From assembly GCA_003283415.1 (NCBI GenBank), contig QBXH01000006.1, forward strand, positions 1 to 59,748: DNA of 59,748 nucleotides, read 5' to 3'. The notes under the pieces are model-generated. The model had not been told where the DNA came from, searched no databases, and saw only the letters and a program-made list of their open reading frames with translations. The first letter of the stretch is position 1. The number at the start of each line of letters is the position of its first letter. Source of the stretch: Prochlorococcus sp. AG-321-E21. GTDB lineage: Bacteria; Cyanobacteriota; Cyanobacteriia; PCC-6307; Cyanobiaceae. Positions 10,113 through 20,079 of this stretch are shown here, one piece after another. The position numbers and the translations under genes are program-made.

Positions 10113-10217
10113 CATTCCTGAACCTCTCCTATATTGATTCCACGCGCTAACAAATAATCCTAGAAGGGTTATCGGAACTAAACCTAAAACTATCCCGCAT
10201 AAAAGAGGTTCAATCAT
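10098..10217 (-). CDS. petG: cytochrome b6f complex subunit 5
   Basis: A 39-codon gene encodes a protein beginning [12 protein letters not shown], one membrane helix and the tail [11 protein letters not shown], which is characteristic of PetG. It is an essential small subunit of the cytochrome b6f complex in thylakoids. Its ATG lies in an ATGA overlap with the stop of an apparently frameshifted small gene upstream. Confidence 0.95.
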   Translation of the reverse strand: MIEPLLCGIVLGLVPITLLGLFVSAWNQYRRGSGMLDMD

Positions 10218-10382
10218 TTTTCTGATTTTTTTAATTTCTTAATAATAATTGTTACACAGAGAGGATTTTTTATAACAACATCTTCATCATCTGCGACAGA
10301 AAAACTTTGAAAATGAAAATCTGTAAACAGAGTTATATTTTTTAAGTGATCTTACTAAAATTTTATTCTTTACTTTATTCAT
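10214..10382 (-). pseudogene. frameshifted small gene upstream of petG
   Basis: An ATG at 10382 opens a frame that stops early. The frame ending at 10214 (C-terminal part ADDEDVVIKNPLC) has no ordinary start but overlaps petG in ATGA fashion. The two join if one A is removed from the A6 run near 10346. The total of 169 nt is one base more than a multiple of three. It is either a decayed gene, a programmed slip or a sequencing error. The roughly 55-residue product is unrecognised. Confidence 0.45.
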
Positions 10383-10462
10383 TAAGAGAATAATATTTAT
10401 ATTCTTAAAGCTCTTCAACTCAATTGACCTGTTACAGAATTTGATAGTCTCATTAAAATTAA

Positions 10463-10627
10463 ATGTGTGGATGTAATAGTATTACTGCAAGCGGAATAGT
10501 TGGATTAGTTTTACATTCAAGAACCCATTTTTTAAATGGTAGAGAAATCATAAAACAATCTTTGGAGTATCTTACTCCTCCTAAACAAGTTTGGAAATTA
10601 ATCCTCAAAACATGTCTAATTTATTAA
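10463..10627 (+). CDS. hypothetical 54-residue protein
   Basis: An ATG frame starts with a Met-Cys-Gly-Cys sequence, then a hydrophobic stretch, then a basic C-terminal part. It sits 18 bases before the rRNA methyltransferase gene on the same strand. No clear ribosome binding site and no family were seen. It would be the first gene of that transcript if real. Confidence 0.4.
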   Translation: MCGCNSITASGIVGLVLHSRTHFLNGREIIKQSLEYLTPPKQVWKLILKTCLIY

Positions 10628-10645
10628 ATATTTTCAAATCTTGCA

Positions 10646-11395
10646 ATGAATTTTGGAAAAAATAATAATAACTTGAAAGTAATATTGGTTGAACCAAATG
10701 GTCCTATAAATGTTGGGAGCATAGCAAGATTATGTTCTAATTTTGAAGTAAATGAATTAAGGATCGTTTCTCCTCAATGTGATATTTGTTCTTTAGAAGC
10801 TAGAAAAATGGCTCTTAAAGGACAAATATATATTGATAATTGTCAAATTTTTAATAGCATCCAGGAAGCAATTTTTGATTGTGATTTGGTCCTTGCTACA
10901 TGTGGAAGAATTGATTTAAGTAATGATATTGAATGTGAATCTCCCGAGGAAATATCTAAATGGATTTCATCTTATGTAGAAATTAATAATATAGGAATTT
11001 TATTTGGAAGAGAGGATAGAGGTTTGAGTAATAATGAATTACTTTTTGCCAATAAGATTTTTAATATTAAAACTTCTCAAAATTATCCTTCTTTAAACTT
11101 ATCTCACGCAGTATCAATAATCTTATATGAATTAAATAAATCTTCAACAAATAATCTCAAGAAAAATTCTCAAGTTTTTAACCTTGCATCATCGAAACAA
11201 ATTTATGAATCTTTTAATGAAATAGAAGGAATGCTTATTAGAACTGGGTATCTTTTGGAACATACATCTTTTTCAAAAATAAGTAAATTTAAAAAATTTA
11301 TTTTAAAAGCAAAGACATCAAGTTATGAGCTAAATGTCTTAAGAGGAATCGTTCACCAAATTAACTGGTTTTTAAATAATTCAAAAGGGAAGTGA
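10646..11395 (+). CDS. SpoU/TrmH-family RNA 2'-O-methyltransferase (TrmJ-like)
   Basis: The protein carries the SPOUT trefoil-knot motifs NVGSIARLCSNF near the start, GILFGREDRGLSN in the middle and YPSLNLSHAVSI at the knot. The 249-residue length and the motif wording resemble TrmJ, which methylates tRNA position 32, but the exact substrate is not shown by sequence. No partner gene is adjacent. Confidence 0.85.
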   Translation: MNFGKNNNNLKVILVEPNGPINVGSIARLCSNFEVNELRIVSPQCDICSLEARKMALKGQIYIDNCQIFNSIQEAIFDCDLVLATCGRIDLSNDIECESPEEISKWISSYVEINNIGILFGREDRGLSNNELLFANKIFNIKTSQNYPSLNLSHAVSIILYELNKSSTNNLKKNSQVFNLASSKQIYESFNEIEGMLIRTGYLLEHTSFSKISKFKKFILKAKTSSYELNVLRGIVHQINWFLNNSKGK

Positions 11396-11649
11396 AATTC
11401 AGATGCTTTAATAAAAAAAATTATTTTTTTAGTTAAAATTTTTATTGATAATAGGTTTGAAGATGTTCTTAACTTGCCTTTTTACATTAATAAAACGAAG
11501 TTTTAAAAAATAATTTTTAATTAGAAATAAATTTAAATAAAAATAAGCTTAAATCTACTCAAAATCTTCAATTTAATTTGTATATTTACTAATAACATTT
11601 TCTGAAGTATCATCTATTGATCATTAGAAAATAAAGTAAATCTAAAGTT

Positions 11650-12738
11650 GTGAATACTACAAAAAAAAGAAGAATTTTTCCTTTTACTGCTGTAATTGGT
11701 CAAGAAGAAATGAAATTAGCTCTTTTATTAAATGTTATAGATCCAAGGATTGGAGGAGTAATGATTATGGGTGACAGAGGAACTGGGAAATCTACTACTA
11801 TAAGAGCTCTTGCAGACTTGTTACCAGCTATAGATGTTGTTAAAGATGATCCTTATAATAGTTCACTTATTGATCCAGATTTACAAAGTAAAGAAGTTTT
11901 AGAGAAAATTGTACAAGGAGGTACTTTAGAAAAAGATAAAAAACAAGTACCAATGGTTGATCTGCCATTAGGGGCAACCGAAGACAGACTGTGCGGAACA
12001 ATTGATATTGAAAAGGCTTTAAGCGAAGGGATTAAAGCTTTTGAACCAGGCTTATTAGCAAAAGCTAATAGAGGGTTGTTATACGTTGATGAAGTCAATC
12101 TGCTTGACGATCATTTAGTTGATGTTCTTTTAGATTCTGCCGCTTCTGGATGGAATACTGTTGAAAGAGAGGGAGTCTCAGTTAGACACCCTGCCAGATT
12201 TGTTTTAATTGGCTCTGGTAATCCAGAAGAAGGAGAACTTCGACCTCAGTTATTAGATAGGTTTGGTATGAGCGTAGAGGTTAAGACAGTAAGAGATGCA
12301 GAATTAAGGGTTAAAGTTGTTGATCAGAGAACCTCATTTGATGATAATCCCGATCAATTCTCATTAAGTGTTGAGAAACAGCAAGATGACCTTCAGCAAA
12401 AAGTTATTAAAGCTCAAGAGATTTTAAATTCAGTTCGTTTGGATGATGATCTTAGATTAAACATATCAGCCATTTGTGGCGAACTTGATGTTGATGGATT
12501 AAGAGGCGATATTGTAACTAATCGATCTGCAAGAGCAATTGCTGCATTTGAGGGAAGAACTGAAGTTCAAGAAGAAGATATCGCGAGAGTAATTACTTGT
12601 TCGTTAAGGCATCGATTAAGAAAAGATCCTTTAGAGCAAGTCGATTCAGGAGAAAGAGTCATTCAAGCATTCTGTAAAGTCTTCGATTTAAATGAAAAAG
12701 ATAACCTTTCCAAATTTCAGTTATCATCACGAGAATAG
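11650..12738 (+). CDS. chlI: magnesium chelatase ATPase subunit I
   Basis: The 362-residue AAA+ protein has Walker [10 protein letters not shown] (41-49), Walker [11 protein letters not shown] and the arginine-finger region RPQLLDRFG. It starts with GTG before [11 protein letters not shown]. ChlI with ChlD and ChlH inserts Mg into protoporphyrin IX, the first step committed to chlorophyll. The 255-base stretch upstream is very AT-rich and shows no gene, so it probably holds the promoter. ruvC follows after 4 bases. Confidence 0.96.
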   Translation: MNTTKKRRIFPFTAVIGQEEMKLALLLNVIDPRIGGVMIMGDRGTGKSTTIRALADLLPAIDVVKDDPYNSSLIDPDLQSKEVLEKIVQGGTLEKDKKQVPMVDLPLGATEDRLCGTIDIEKALSEGIKAFEPGLLAKANRGLLYVDEVNLLDDHLVDVLLDSAASGWNTVEREGVSVRHPARFVLIGSGNPEEGELRPQLLDRFGMSVEVKTVRDAELRVKVVDQRTSFDDNPDQFSLSVEKQQDDLQQKVIKAQEILNSVRLDDDLRLNISAICGELDVDGLRGDIVTNRSARAIAAFEGRTEVQEEDIARVITCSLRHRLRKDPLEQVDSGERVIQAFCKVFDLNEKDNLSKFQLSSRE

Positions 12739-12742
12739 TATA

Positions 12743-13216
12743 GTGAGGATTATTGGCATTGATCCTGGATTAGGAAGAGTTGGATATGGAATTATAGAGA
12801 TTTATAATGAAAAGAAGATATTTCTAGATTGTGGTGTAATTGAAACCAATAAAAATAAAGAAGAGGGAGATAGACTATATGAAATTTTTCATGATCTCAA
12901 TACATTAATTGATCAGTGGAAACCTGATATTGCTGCTGTAGAGAAGTTTTTCTTTTACAGATCTAGTACTACTATTAGCGTAGTTCAGGCTCGGGGAGTG
13001 ATAATGATGGTATTTGCTTCCAAGAACATCAAAGTTAGTGAGTACGCTCCTTCTCAAGTTAAACTTACTATTGCAGGTTCTGGCAAAGCATCAAAGAAGG
13101 AAGTTATTGACGCGGTAATGTATAACTTAAATTTAAATCATGCGCCAAAACATGATGACTCAGCGGATGCATTAGCGATAGCCTTAACAAAATTAAATGA
13201 AGAAGGATTCAATTAG
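12743..13216 (+). CDS. ruvC: Holliday junction resolvase
   Basis: The frame extends back into chlI, but the GTG at 12743 gives the canonical RuvC start [11 protein letters not shown], so that start is chosen. The acidic catalytic residues are visible as Asp7, the Glu in AAVEKFFF and the HDDSADALA pair near the end. The 157-residue length is usual. It resolves four-way junctions together with RuvAB. Confidence 0.93.
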   Translation: MRIIGIDPGLGRVGYGIIEIYNEKKIFLDCGVIETNKNKEEGDRLYEIFHDLNTLIDQWKPDIAAVEKFFFYRSSTTISVVQARGVIMMVFASKNIKVSEYAPSQVKLTIAGSGKASKKEVIDAVMYNLNLNHAPKHDDSADALAIALTKLNEEGFN

Positions 13217-13225
13217 ATAAAACTT

Positions 13226-13783
13226 ATGATTATTTCAGAAAAAAAGAATTGTGAAAGGAAATCTTTTAAAGATTTGAGAAATAAAAATTCAGCAATTAAG
13301 ATTAAAAATGTCGAAATTAATGTAAAAAAGTATATTGATTCAATCTTTAGAAAAGATTTAAAAAAAAAGTATATTGGAATTTATTGGCCTCTTGAAAATG
13401 AAGTTGATTTAAGAACTCTTGGAGATAAATATTTATTAGCTTTACCAAGATGTGAAAAAAATAAAAAACTCTTGTTTTGTGCATGGGATAAGAAACAATT
13501 ATCTCATGATTTACATGGGATACTAGCTCCTTATTCTTCAAATAAATTAAGTTATGAAAAAATTTGTATGATCTTTGTTCCATGTCTTTCCGTTGATAGA
13601 AATTTAATAAGATTAGGATACGGTGGAGGATATTTTGATAAATTAAGGGAAGATAAAAATTGGAGAGCTATTCCATGTATTGGGGTCTTAACTTCTAATT
13701 GTGTAAGCCATCAATTATTGACTAGAGCTGATTGGGATATCCCTCTATCAGGTTTTATAACGGAAAAAGAAATATTAGTATAG
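13226..13783 (+). CDS. 5-formyltetrahydrofolate cyclo-ligase
   Basis: The protein has the family segments IGIYWPLENEVDLR, LALPRC and the C-terminal nucleotide-binding RLGYGGGYFDKLRE. It converts 5-formyl-THF to 5,10-methenyl-THF with ATP, in folate turnover. At 185 residues the length is normal. It sits 9 bases after ruvC in the same direction. Confidence 0.88.
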   Translation: MIISEKKNCERKSFKDLRNKNSAIKIKNVEINVKKYIDSIFRKDLKKKYIGIYWPLENEVDLRTLGDKYLLALPRCEKNKKLLFCAWDKKQLSHDLHGILAPYSSNKLSYEKICMIFVPCLSVDRNLIRLGYGGGYFDKLREDKNWRAIPCIGVLTSNCVSHQLLTRADWDIPLSGFITEKEILV

Positions 13784-13820
13784 TCTATAGCTAATTTGAT
13801 TCTTTAATAATCGTATAAGA

Positions 13821-14246
13821 ATGGAAAATAAAGAAACTTATACTAAATTATATAAATTAGTCGAAAAGCTTAAAAATGCAGAAGATCCCAAAAGAAAATA
13901 TGAATTTATTTTATGGTTAGGTAAAAAATTGAAAATTCCAAATAAAAGCATCCTAATTCCTGAAAATAAAGTTCAAGGATGTGTTTCTGAAGTATTTGTT
14001 AAAGCAAGTTTTCAAGAAGGTAAACTTTATTGGGAAGGGTATTCTGATGCTTTAATAACAAAGGGTTTGCTAGCCTTCCTTATCAATGGGATGAATGAAT
14101 TATCGCCAAAAGAAGTCGTTAATATAAACAACAAATTTATAGAGGATACAGGTTTAAAAGCTAGTTTAACTCCCTCAAGATCAAATGGTTTTTTAAATAT
14201 TCTCTTAAAAATGCAGTCTCAGGCAAATGAATTTTTGTCGGATTAA
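13821..14246 (+). CDS. sufE: SufE-family cysteine desulfurase sulfur acceptor
   Basis: The 141-residue protein has the SufE core, with the sulfur-accepting Cys54 in VQGCVSEV and a C-terminal part resembling SLTPSRSNGF. It takes persulfide sulfur from SufS for Fe-S cluster assembly. The other suf genes are not in this window. Confidence 0.93.
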   Translation: MENKETYTKLYKLVEKLKNAEDPKRKYEFILWLGKKLKIPNKSILIPENKVQGCVSEVFVKASFQEGKLYWEGYSDALITKGLLAFLINGMNELSPKEVVNINNKFIEDTGLKASLTPSRSNGFLNILLKMQSQANEFLSD

Positions 14247-14285
14247 TATTATAAAATTGAAATTGAAACTATAAAAAAATAACAA

Positions 14286-15587
14286 ATGCAAAAATGTAAG
14301 ATTGGAATTATTGGTTTTGGAACAGTTGGAAAAGGCATTTATAAAATCTTAAAATCGACAAATGACATACATCCAATTTTAAAAGATATTGAAATCGTAG
14401 GAATAGCTGTTAAAAATATCAATAAAAAAAGGGATATTGAATTAGAAAATAATCTATTAATAAATGATCCTTATAAATTAATTAAAGATCCAAAAGTTGA
14501 TGTAATTGTAGAAGTAATGGGTGGGAGAGATATTGCCAAGGATATTATTATGAAATCGCTAAAGGCTGGTAAATCAGTAGTTACAGCTAATAAAGCAGTA
14601 ATTGCTAGATATGGGAGTGAAATATATTCCACAGCATCTAAGAATGGTGTTTATGTTTTAACAGAAGCAGCAGTCTGTGGAGGGATACCAATAATTGAAC
14701 CTTTAAAAAGATCTCTTAAAAGTAATCAAATAAATAAAATGGTTGGGATAATAAACGGTACAACAAATTTTATACTTTCAAAAATGACAAATGAAAAAGC
14801 TGATTATAAGGTAACATTACAATTAGCTCAGAAACTTGGTTTCGCAGAATTTGATCCAACTGCTGATGTTGAAGGTCATGATGCAGCTGATAAGATTTCA
14901 ATTCTTAGTGAGCTCGCATTTGGAGGCAAAATTAATAGAGATTCAATTAGTACAGATGGTATTAATCAAATAGATATCAAAGATATTGAATATGCAAATA
15001 AACTAGGTTTTGAAATAAAACTTTTAGCCTACTCAGAAAGAAATCATATTAATATCAATGATTCTCTCCCTCTTAATATTTGGGTAGCTCCCTCTTTAAT
15101 CCCCAAATCTCATCCTTTGGCAACGGTTAATGGTGTAAATAATGCCATTCTTGTAGAGGCGGACCCACTAGGGGAAATAATGTTGTACGGACCAGGTGCA
15201 GGAAGTGGTCCAACCGCTGCTTCTGTTGTCTCTGATATATTAAATTTAAAGGCTTCATTAACAAAGGATGCGCCATCAATTGATCCATTATTATCTTTTA
15301 ATTTTTGGAGAGACTGCCATGTCATTGATTTTAATCAAATATCAAAAAAGAATTATCTCAGGATTATTTGTTTAGATACTCCAGGAGTAATTGGTAAGAT
15401 TGGAGATCTTTTTGGTAAGAATGATGTCTCAATAGAATCAATTGTCCAGCTAGATGCAAGTGAGAATAAAGCAGAAATTGTTGTGATCACTCATGAAGTC
15501 TCAAATGGTAAATTTGAAAAATTAAAGGAAGAAATAAATGCTCTTTATGAAGTTGAATTAATTGCTAGCCAATTAAGTTGTATTTGA
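14286..15587 (+). CDS. hom: homoserine dehydrogenase
   Basis: An N-terminal NAD(P)-binding GFGTVGKG is followed by the catalytic domain with VVTANKAVIARYG, GIINGTTNFIL and LAFGGKI, and by a C-terminal ACT domain beginning about residue 355 (CLDTPGVIGKIGDLF). It reduces aspartate semialdehyde to homoserine for threonine and methionine. The ACT domain suggests feedback control by threonine. Confidence 0.96.
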   Translation: MQKCKIGIIGFGTVGKGIYKILKSTNDIHPILKDIEIVGIAVKNINKKRDIELENNLLINDPYKLIKDPKVDVIVEVMGGRDIAKDIIMKSLKAGKSVVTANKAVIARYGSEIYSTASKNGVYVLTEAAVCGGIPIIEPLKRSLKSNQINKMVGIINGTTNFILSKMTNEKADYKVTLQLAQKLGFAEFDPTADVEGHDAADKISILSELAFGGKINRDSISTDGINQIDIKDIEYANKLGFEIKLLAYSERNHININDSLPLNIWVAPSLIPKSHPLATVNGVNNAILVEADPLGEIMLYGPGAGSGPTAASVVSDILNLKASLTKDAPSIDPLLSFNFWRDCHVIDFNQISKKNYLRIICLDTPGVIGKIGDLFGKNDVSIESIVQLDASENKAEIVVITHEVSNGKFEKLKEEINALYEVELIASQLSCI

Positions 15588-15649
15588 AAACAACATTTGC
15601 ATATCTCCCTTTAGCTTGTTAAACCAAAGAAAGGAAATGTATTTATGTA

Positions 15650-15910
15650 ATGAGTTTTTTAAAATTAGAAGAAAACAAAAATAATTTTAAATTTAATCCT
15701 AGTGATAGTTGTAAAAAACTTTATAAAGGAGCATGTGTGAAAATTAAAAATAGTCAGAAGACATTTCAAGTTGTAGGAATTAATCCAGAGAGTAAAGTTT
15801 GTTGGATAAGAGAGTGGCCTTTTGCTTTGGAAGTTAACAAGACATTCTCTTTGGAAATTAATCAAATTACCGTACAAACTTTTTGCGCTGATAGTTTTAA
15901 TGAAGGGTAA
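15650..15910 (+). CDS. conserved hypothetical protein, 86 residues
   Basis: The soluble protein has a central beta-rich, SH3-like stretch (VKIKNSQKTFQVVGINPES...CWIREWPF) and no membrane segment. The wording suggests a small nucleic-acid or protein binding fold, but no family was recognised. It lies 21 bases before the ABC binding-protein gene on the same strand. Confidence 0.75.
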   Translation: MSFLKLEENKNNFKFNPSDSCKKLYKGACVKIKNSQKTFQVVGINPESKVCWIREWPFALEVNKTFSLEINQITVQTFCADSFNEG

Positions 15911-15931
15911 ATTTCTGTAATACCAAATAGT

Positions 15932-17503
15932 ATGAATAATAATTTTTTAATAGCTTTATTTGTTTTCTTAATTTCACTATCACAATATTCTTGCGTTTCT
16001 AGTAATAAAACCAAAAGAATTATAGTTGCAAGTTCAGGTAAAGTTGAATCTTTAGATCCTGCTAGGGCAAGTACTCTTAAATCACTTCAACTATTAAGTT
16101 CGCTTGGTGATACTTTATATGAATTAAATTCTGAAGGTGAATTAATTCCTGAATTAGCATCGGGAATGCCAATTTTTTCAAAAGATAAATTACAAATAAT
16201 AGTTTATCTTAAAAAGAATGTTCTTTTTCATGATGGAACTTCATTTAATTCAAATGCTATAAAGTTTTCTTTTGATAGATTTAAAAGAATTGGAACAATG
16301 AATTATATTTTGGGGAATAAAATTAAATCTATAGAAACTCCAAGCGAATATAAGGTAATTATTAATCTAAACAAACCATCAAGCTCAATTAATGGGTTAC
16401 TGACATCTGTTAATTTGACACCTATTTCACCCACTTATTATAAAGATTATTCTGATAAGTTTTTAAATGATAAATTTGTTGGTACTGGTAAATATATATT
16501 GAATAGATTTTCAAATCAAATTCAAATAATTGATCCAAATTTAAATTATTGGGGTGATAAACCTAATAATGAAGGCATTAGTTTTATTGGATATTCCAAC
16601 TCTTCTTCTCTTTTCGGAGCTCTAAAAAGTAAACAAATTGATGTTCTTTTATCAAATTCAATCGATGATATTCAAAGAAATAATTTAAAGTCATTAAGCA
16701 AAAATAAAGAAATTAAAGAAGGTAAGAGTCCTGCGACAGAATTAAGTTTTATTAGTCTAAGAACAAATTCATACCCTTTAAATAATCTTAATGTGAGGTT
16801 AGCTATAGCTAAAAGTCTTAATAGGGATTACATAAGCGAAAAGGTTAGTTATGGATTAAGGCAACCATCAAGATCACTTGTTCCCCCAATTTATAAAAAA
16901 GATAAGAAAGAATTATGGCCAGAATATAATCCTTTGGAAGCAAAAGTTTTACTACAAAAAGAAGGTTACTGTAACGGTAATGTTTTGGATTTTCCTCTTA
17001 CTTACAGATCTAATGTACCTGCTGATAAACTAATTGCTCTTTCTTGGCAAGAACAAATAAAAAATATTTTGAATGAATGTATTAATGTTCAACTCAATGG
17101 AGTGGAATCCACAACTATTTATAAAAATCTAAATTTAGGTATATATACTGCGGTTATTCTTGACTGGACAGGTGCTTATTCTGACCCCGAGGCATATCTA
17201 ACACCCCTTCTAAGTTGCAGTGAAATTGATGGTTTAAACTGTAAAAAAGGAGAATCAGTTTACAGCGGTAGTTTTTGGGGATCAAATTTAGTAGAAGATT
17301 TATTTCTTGATAGCGAAAATTTAAACGGTAGAGAAAGATTAGCGAAATTAATTGAAATAGAGACAATAGCTTCTGAATTGATACCTTATATTCCAATATG
17401 GATTTCATCTCAAAAAGCTTGGTCGCAAAATGAGATTTCAAAACCTATTTTTAATGGTGCAGGAATTATTTTATTGAGTGATCTCAAATTCATTAATGAG
17501 TAG
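15932..17503 (+). CDS. peptide/nickel-type ABC transporter substrate-binding lipoprotein
   Basis: The 523-residue family 5 extracellular solute-binding protein has an N-terminal signal with a lipobox-like end at Cys21, then SLDPARAST and LKKNVLFHDGTSFN typical of DppA/OppA. It would bind oligopeptides or a related solute at the outer face of the inner membrane. The permease gene overlaps its end. No second permease or ATPase is adjacent, so the transporter must be completed elsewhere. Confidence 0.9.
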   Translation: MNNNFLIALFVFLISLSQYSCVSSNKTKRIIVASSGKVESLDPARASTLKSLQLLSSLGDTLYELNSEGELIPELASGMPIFSKDKLQIIVYLKKNVLFHDGTSFNSNAIKFSFDRFKRIGTMNYILGNKIKSIETPSEYKVIINLNKPSSSINGLLTSVNLTPISPTYYKDYSDKFLNDKFVGTGKYILNRFSNQIQIIDPNLNYWGDKPNNEGISFIGYSNSSSLFGALKSKQIDVLLSNSIDDIQRNNLKSLSKNKEIKEGKSPATELSFISLRTNSYPLNNLNVRLAIAKSLNRDYISEKVSYGLRQPSRSLVPPIYKKDKKELWPEYNPLEAKVLLQKEGYCNGNVLDFPLTYRSNVPADKLIALSWQEQIKNILNECINVQLNGVESTTIYKNLNLGIYTAVILDWTGAYSDPEAYLTPLLSCSEIDGLNCKKGESVYSGSFWGSNLVEDLFLDSENLNGRERLAKLIEIETIASELIPYIPIWISSQKAWSQNEISKPIFNGAGIILLSDLKFINE

Positions 17504-18518
17504 AGATCTAAATAAACTTTTAAATTATTCTTTATTAAAGATTTCTTTAATACCTTTAACGTTGTTGATAATATCAACATTAGTTTTTATTTTGTTGAGA
17601 GTAGCTCCAGGAGACCCAGTTGACGCAATTTTAGGATCTGGAGCAAATGAAGCTTCAAGAGAAATTCTTAGATACAAATTAGGGTTAAACGAATCTCTTC
17701 TTAGCCAATATCTTTCTTATATTAATAATATTGCGCACTTGAATTTTGGAGAATCTCTAAGTACACAAGAACCAGTGCTTGATATTATTTTAAAATCATT
17801 ACCAGCGAGTCTGGAACTAGGCACCTTTTCAATATTTTTTGCAATCCTAATAGGCTTTCCGCTTGGCTTTTTTGGTTTAAAAAATAAAGGAAAAAAAGGA
17901 GACTACTTAGCTAGAGTAATTGGAATTTCTTCATATGCAATTCCTCCTTTCTGGGGAGCTATTTTAGCTCAATTAATATTCTCTGTATATTTAAGAATTT
18001 TTCCAATTGGTGGGAGGTTCCCAATCACTTATAGCCAACCTCAAATTACAGGCTTTTTAGTTTTAGATAGTCTTCTAAATAATAATTTTATCTCGTTGAG
18101 AGACAGTATATATTATCTTGCACTCCCATCCATAACCCTTGGATTTCTTTTGAGCGGAATTTTTAGTAGATCTTTAAGAATAAATTTAGATAAGACACTA
18201 AAAAGCGATTATGTTAATGCTGCTTTATGCAGAGGAATTACAAGAAGGAAAATTATCTTAAATCACTCTTTACCTAATGCACTTCTGCCTATTGTGACTA
18301 TTTCAGGTTTAACAATAGCTTCTTTAGCAGGTGGAGCGCTTCTTTTTGAAGTAACTTTTTCATGGCCAGGGATAGCTTTAAGATTATATGAAGCTATTTC
18401 CCAACGTGATTATTCTGTTGTTCAAGGAATCGTAATTATTACTTCTTTCCTAATAGTCTCATTAAATTTATTTGTAGATATTTTAATTGCTATATTAGAT
18501 CCTCGAATTGAGTACTAA
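17496..18518 (+). CDS. ABC transporter permease, DppB type
   Basis: It is a six-helix inner-membrane permease with the family segments RVAPGDPVDAILG, the EAA-like loop around YVNAALCRGITRRKI and LPNALLPIVTISG. The frame opens at GTG 17478, but ATG 17496 gives a better N-terminus and an 8-base overlap with the binding-protein gene. It forms half of the membrane channel for the preceding lipoprotein. Confidence 0.9.
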   Translation: MSRDLNKLLNYSLLKISLIPLTLLIISTLVFILLRVAPGDPVDAILGSGANEASREILRYKLGLNESLLSQYLSYINNIAHLNFGESLSTQEPVLDIILKSLPASLELGTFSIFFAILIGFPLGFFGLKNKGKKGDYLARVIGISSYAIPPFWGAILAQLIFSVYLRIFPIGGRFPITYSQPQITGFLVLDSLLNNNFISLRDSIYYLALPSITLGFLLSGIFSRSLRINLDKTLKSDYVNAALCRGITRRKIILNHSLPNALLPIVTISGLTIASLAGGALLFEVTFSWPGIALRLYEAISQRDYSVVQGIVIITSFLIVSLNLFVDILIAILDPRIEY

Positions 18519-20077
18519 TTTTTGATTATTGCTTTTAAGGTCTTTCTATCGAAAATATGAAAACCAAGATTGATGTCTGTTTGATTTTTTATAATTTTAG
18601 TTCTTTTATTTTTTTTTATATTTTCTAAGAATTCTACGATAACTTTTAAAGATAAATTTTGAACAGAGTTAGGATTAGATCCAATAAAAGATTTATTTAT
18701 TTTAAAAATATCATCATTTCCAATATTTTCTGAAAAATTATCATTGATTCTTATTGGTGAAAAATGACTTGATCCCTCAATAATTAAGAATCTATTTAAA
18801 GGGTTATTACTTGTGGATAAAAATACTTTGAATTGCTCACTTATCAATGGAGTTATAAGATCATATGTTCCTCCAATAAATAATACTGGCATCTCGATTC
18901 CAGAATCTTTTTCATTTGGCCATATTAAGCTGCCAAATGAATTAAATCCTATTATTCCATTTGCTTTCTTTGAATTATTTGTTTCAGGTAATGGAATTTC
19001 GTTTAATTGACATTGAATTAATTTTGATAAATTTGTTATTGCAAAATCTTTTAAAGCTAAATTACATCTGTTCTCGAAGTCATCTTTAGGTAAATCACCT
19101 TCATATAAAAAAGCTATTAAAGCTCCTAAAGAATGTCCCATTAAAATATAGGAATCATGGGCTAATCCTAATTTCCCATTATTATTCGCTTTTATTACAG
19201 TATCTAAATCTTTGATACGGTAAAGAAAGAAGTCAGCACTACTTGGAATTGCATCAGTACCTTCTATAACCTCTAAAAAAGCCTCTGAATTACTTCCTTC
19301 ATGGTCTATAAATAATACAGGCCAACCTCTCTTACTTAATTCAATTCCAATCCATCTGAAATTATCAATATCTCCTCCAAGTCCGGGCATAAATATAATT
19401 AGATCTTTATTTGATTTGATTTTATTATTTTTCCACATTTCGATTTTTAAAGGGTCAACTCTATGAGGCGCATAAATTTTCTTGTTAACTTTTATAAGAT
19501 CCGAATCATTTTTGGTTGCTATTTTATTTGAAAGGGAGTTATTGGTTTTTTCTAATGATTTTAATTTTATGTTTAAATTTTGTTGCTTTGCTAATTCCTT
19601 TTTCCATGAAGAAATTATTAAAATTAAATTATCAATATCTAATGAAATTTCTTGAGAAGGTAAAGACTTTAGTATGTCCAAAGTCGAAACTTCATTTTTG
19701 ACTTCCAACAAACTTTCTATAGTATTAAAAACCTTAATACCATCTTTGTCATTGGGAATCAAAATTGTATTACTTAATTCTGAAAGAATCTTTCTACCTA
19801 CCCAACTTCTTAATACTTGCCTATTTAAACTTTCTTCTTTAAAAACTGGGATTTTTAAAAAATTTGACAATTCAAATACTTTTAAAAATCTATTTTGCTT
19901 AAACCAGTCTATTAATTCTGTAGAATCATCCTTATAACTTTCTAAGTTTGATAACTGATCTATAGTTAAAGGGATTGACATTTCTTCGAACTTGATATTT
20001 ATCTTTTCAGCAGCTATTGAATCTTTTGTTGAATAAAAACTAAAAAAACTTAAAAAAAATATAAAAATGAATTTCAA
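18515..20077 (-). CDS. alpha/beta hydrolase with DUF1400-like N-terminal domain
   Basis: The 520-residue protein has a signal peptide, an N-terminal helical region resembling cyanobacterial DUF1400, and an alpha/beta hydrolase domain from about residue 225. That domain carries FMPGLGG, the nucleophile elbow GHSLGA (about 315) and a late His in EGSSHFSP. It probably acts on an ester or peptide outside the cytosol, and the substrate is unknown. It converges on the permease gene with a 4-base overlap and is divergent from the MFS gene 2 bases away. Confidence 0.85.
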   Translation of the reverse strand: MKFIFIFFLSFFSFYSTKDSIAAEKINIKFEEMSIPLTIDQLSNLESYKDDSTELIDWFKQNRFLKVFELSNFLKIPVFKEESLNRQVLRSWVGRKILSELSNTILIPNDKDGIKVFNTIESLLEVKNEVSTLDILKSLPSQEISLDIDNLILIISSWKKELAKQQNLNIKLKSLEKTNNSLSNKIATKNDSDLIKVNKKIYAPHRVDPLKIEMWKNNKIKSNKDLIIFMPGLGGDIDNFRWIGIELSKRGWPVLFIDHEGSNSEAFLEVIEGTDAIPSSADFFLYRIKDLDTVIKANNNGKLGLAHDSYILMGHSLGALIAFLYEGDLPKDDFENRCNLALKDFAITNLSKLIQCQLNEIPLPETNNSKKANGIIGFNSFGSLIWPNEKDSGIEMPVLFIGGTYDLITPLISEQFKVFLSTSNNPLNRFLIIEGSSHFSPIRINDNFSENIGNDDIFKINKSFIGSNPNSVQNLSLKVIVEFLENIKKNKRTKIIKNQTDINLGFHIFDRKTLKAIIKN

Positions 20078-20079
20078 TT

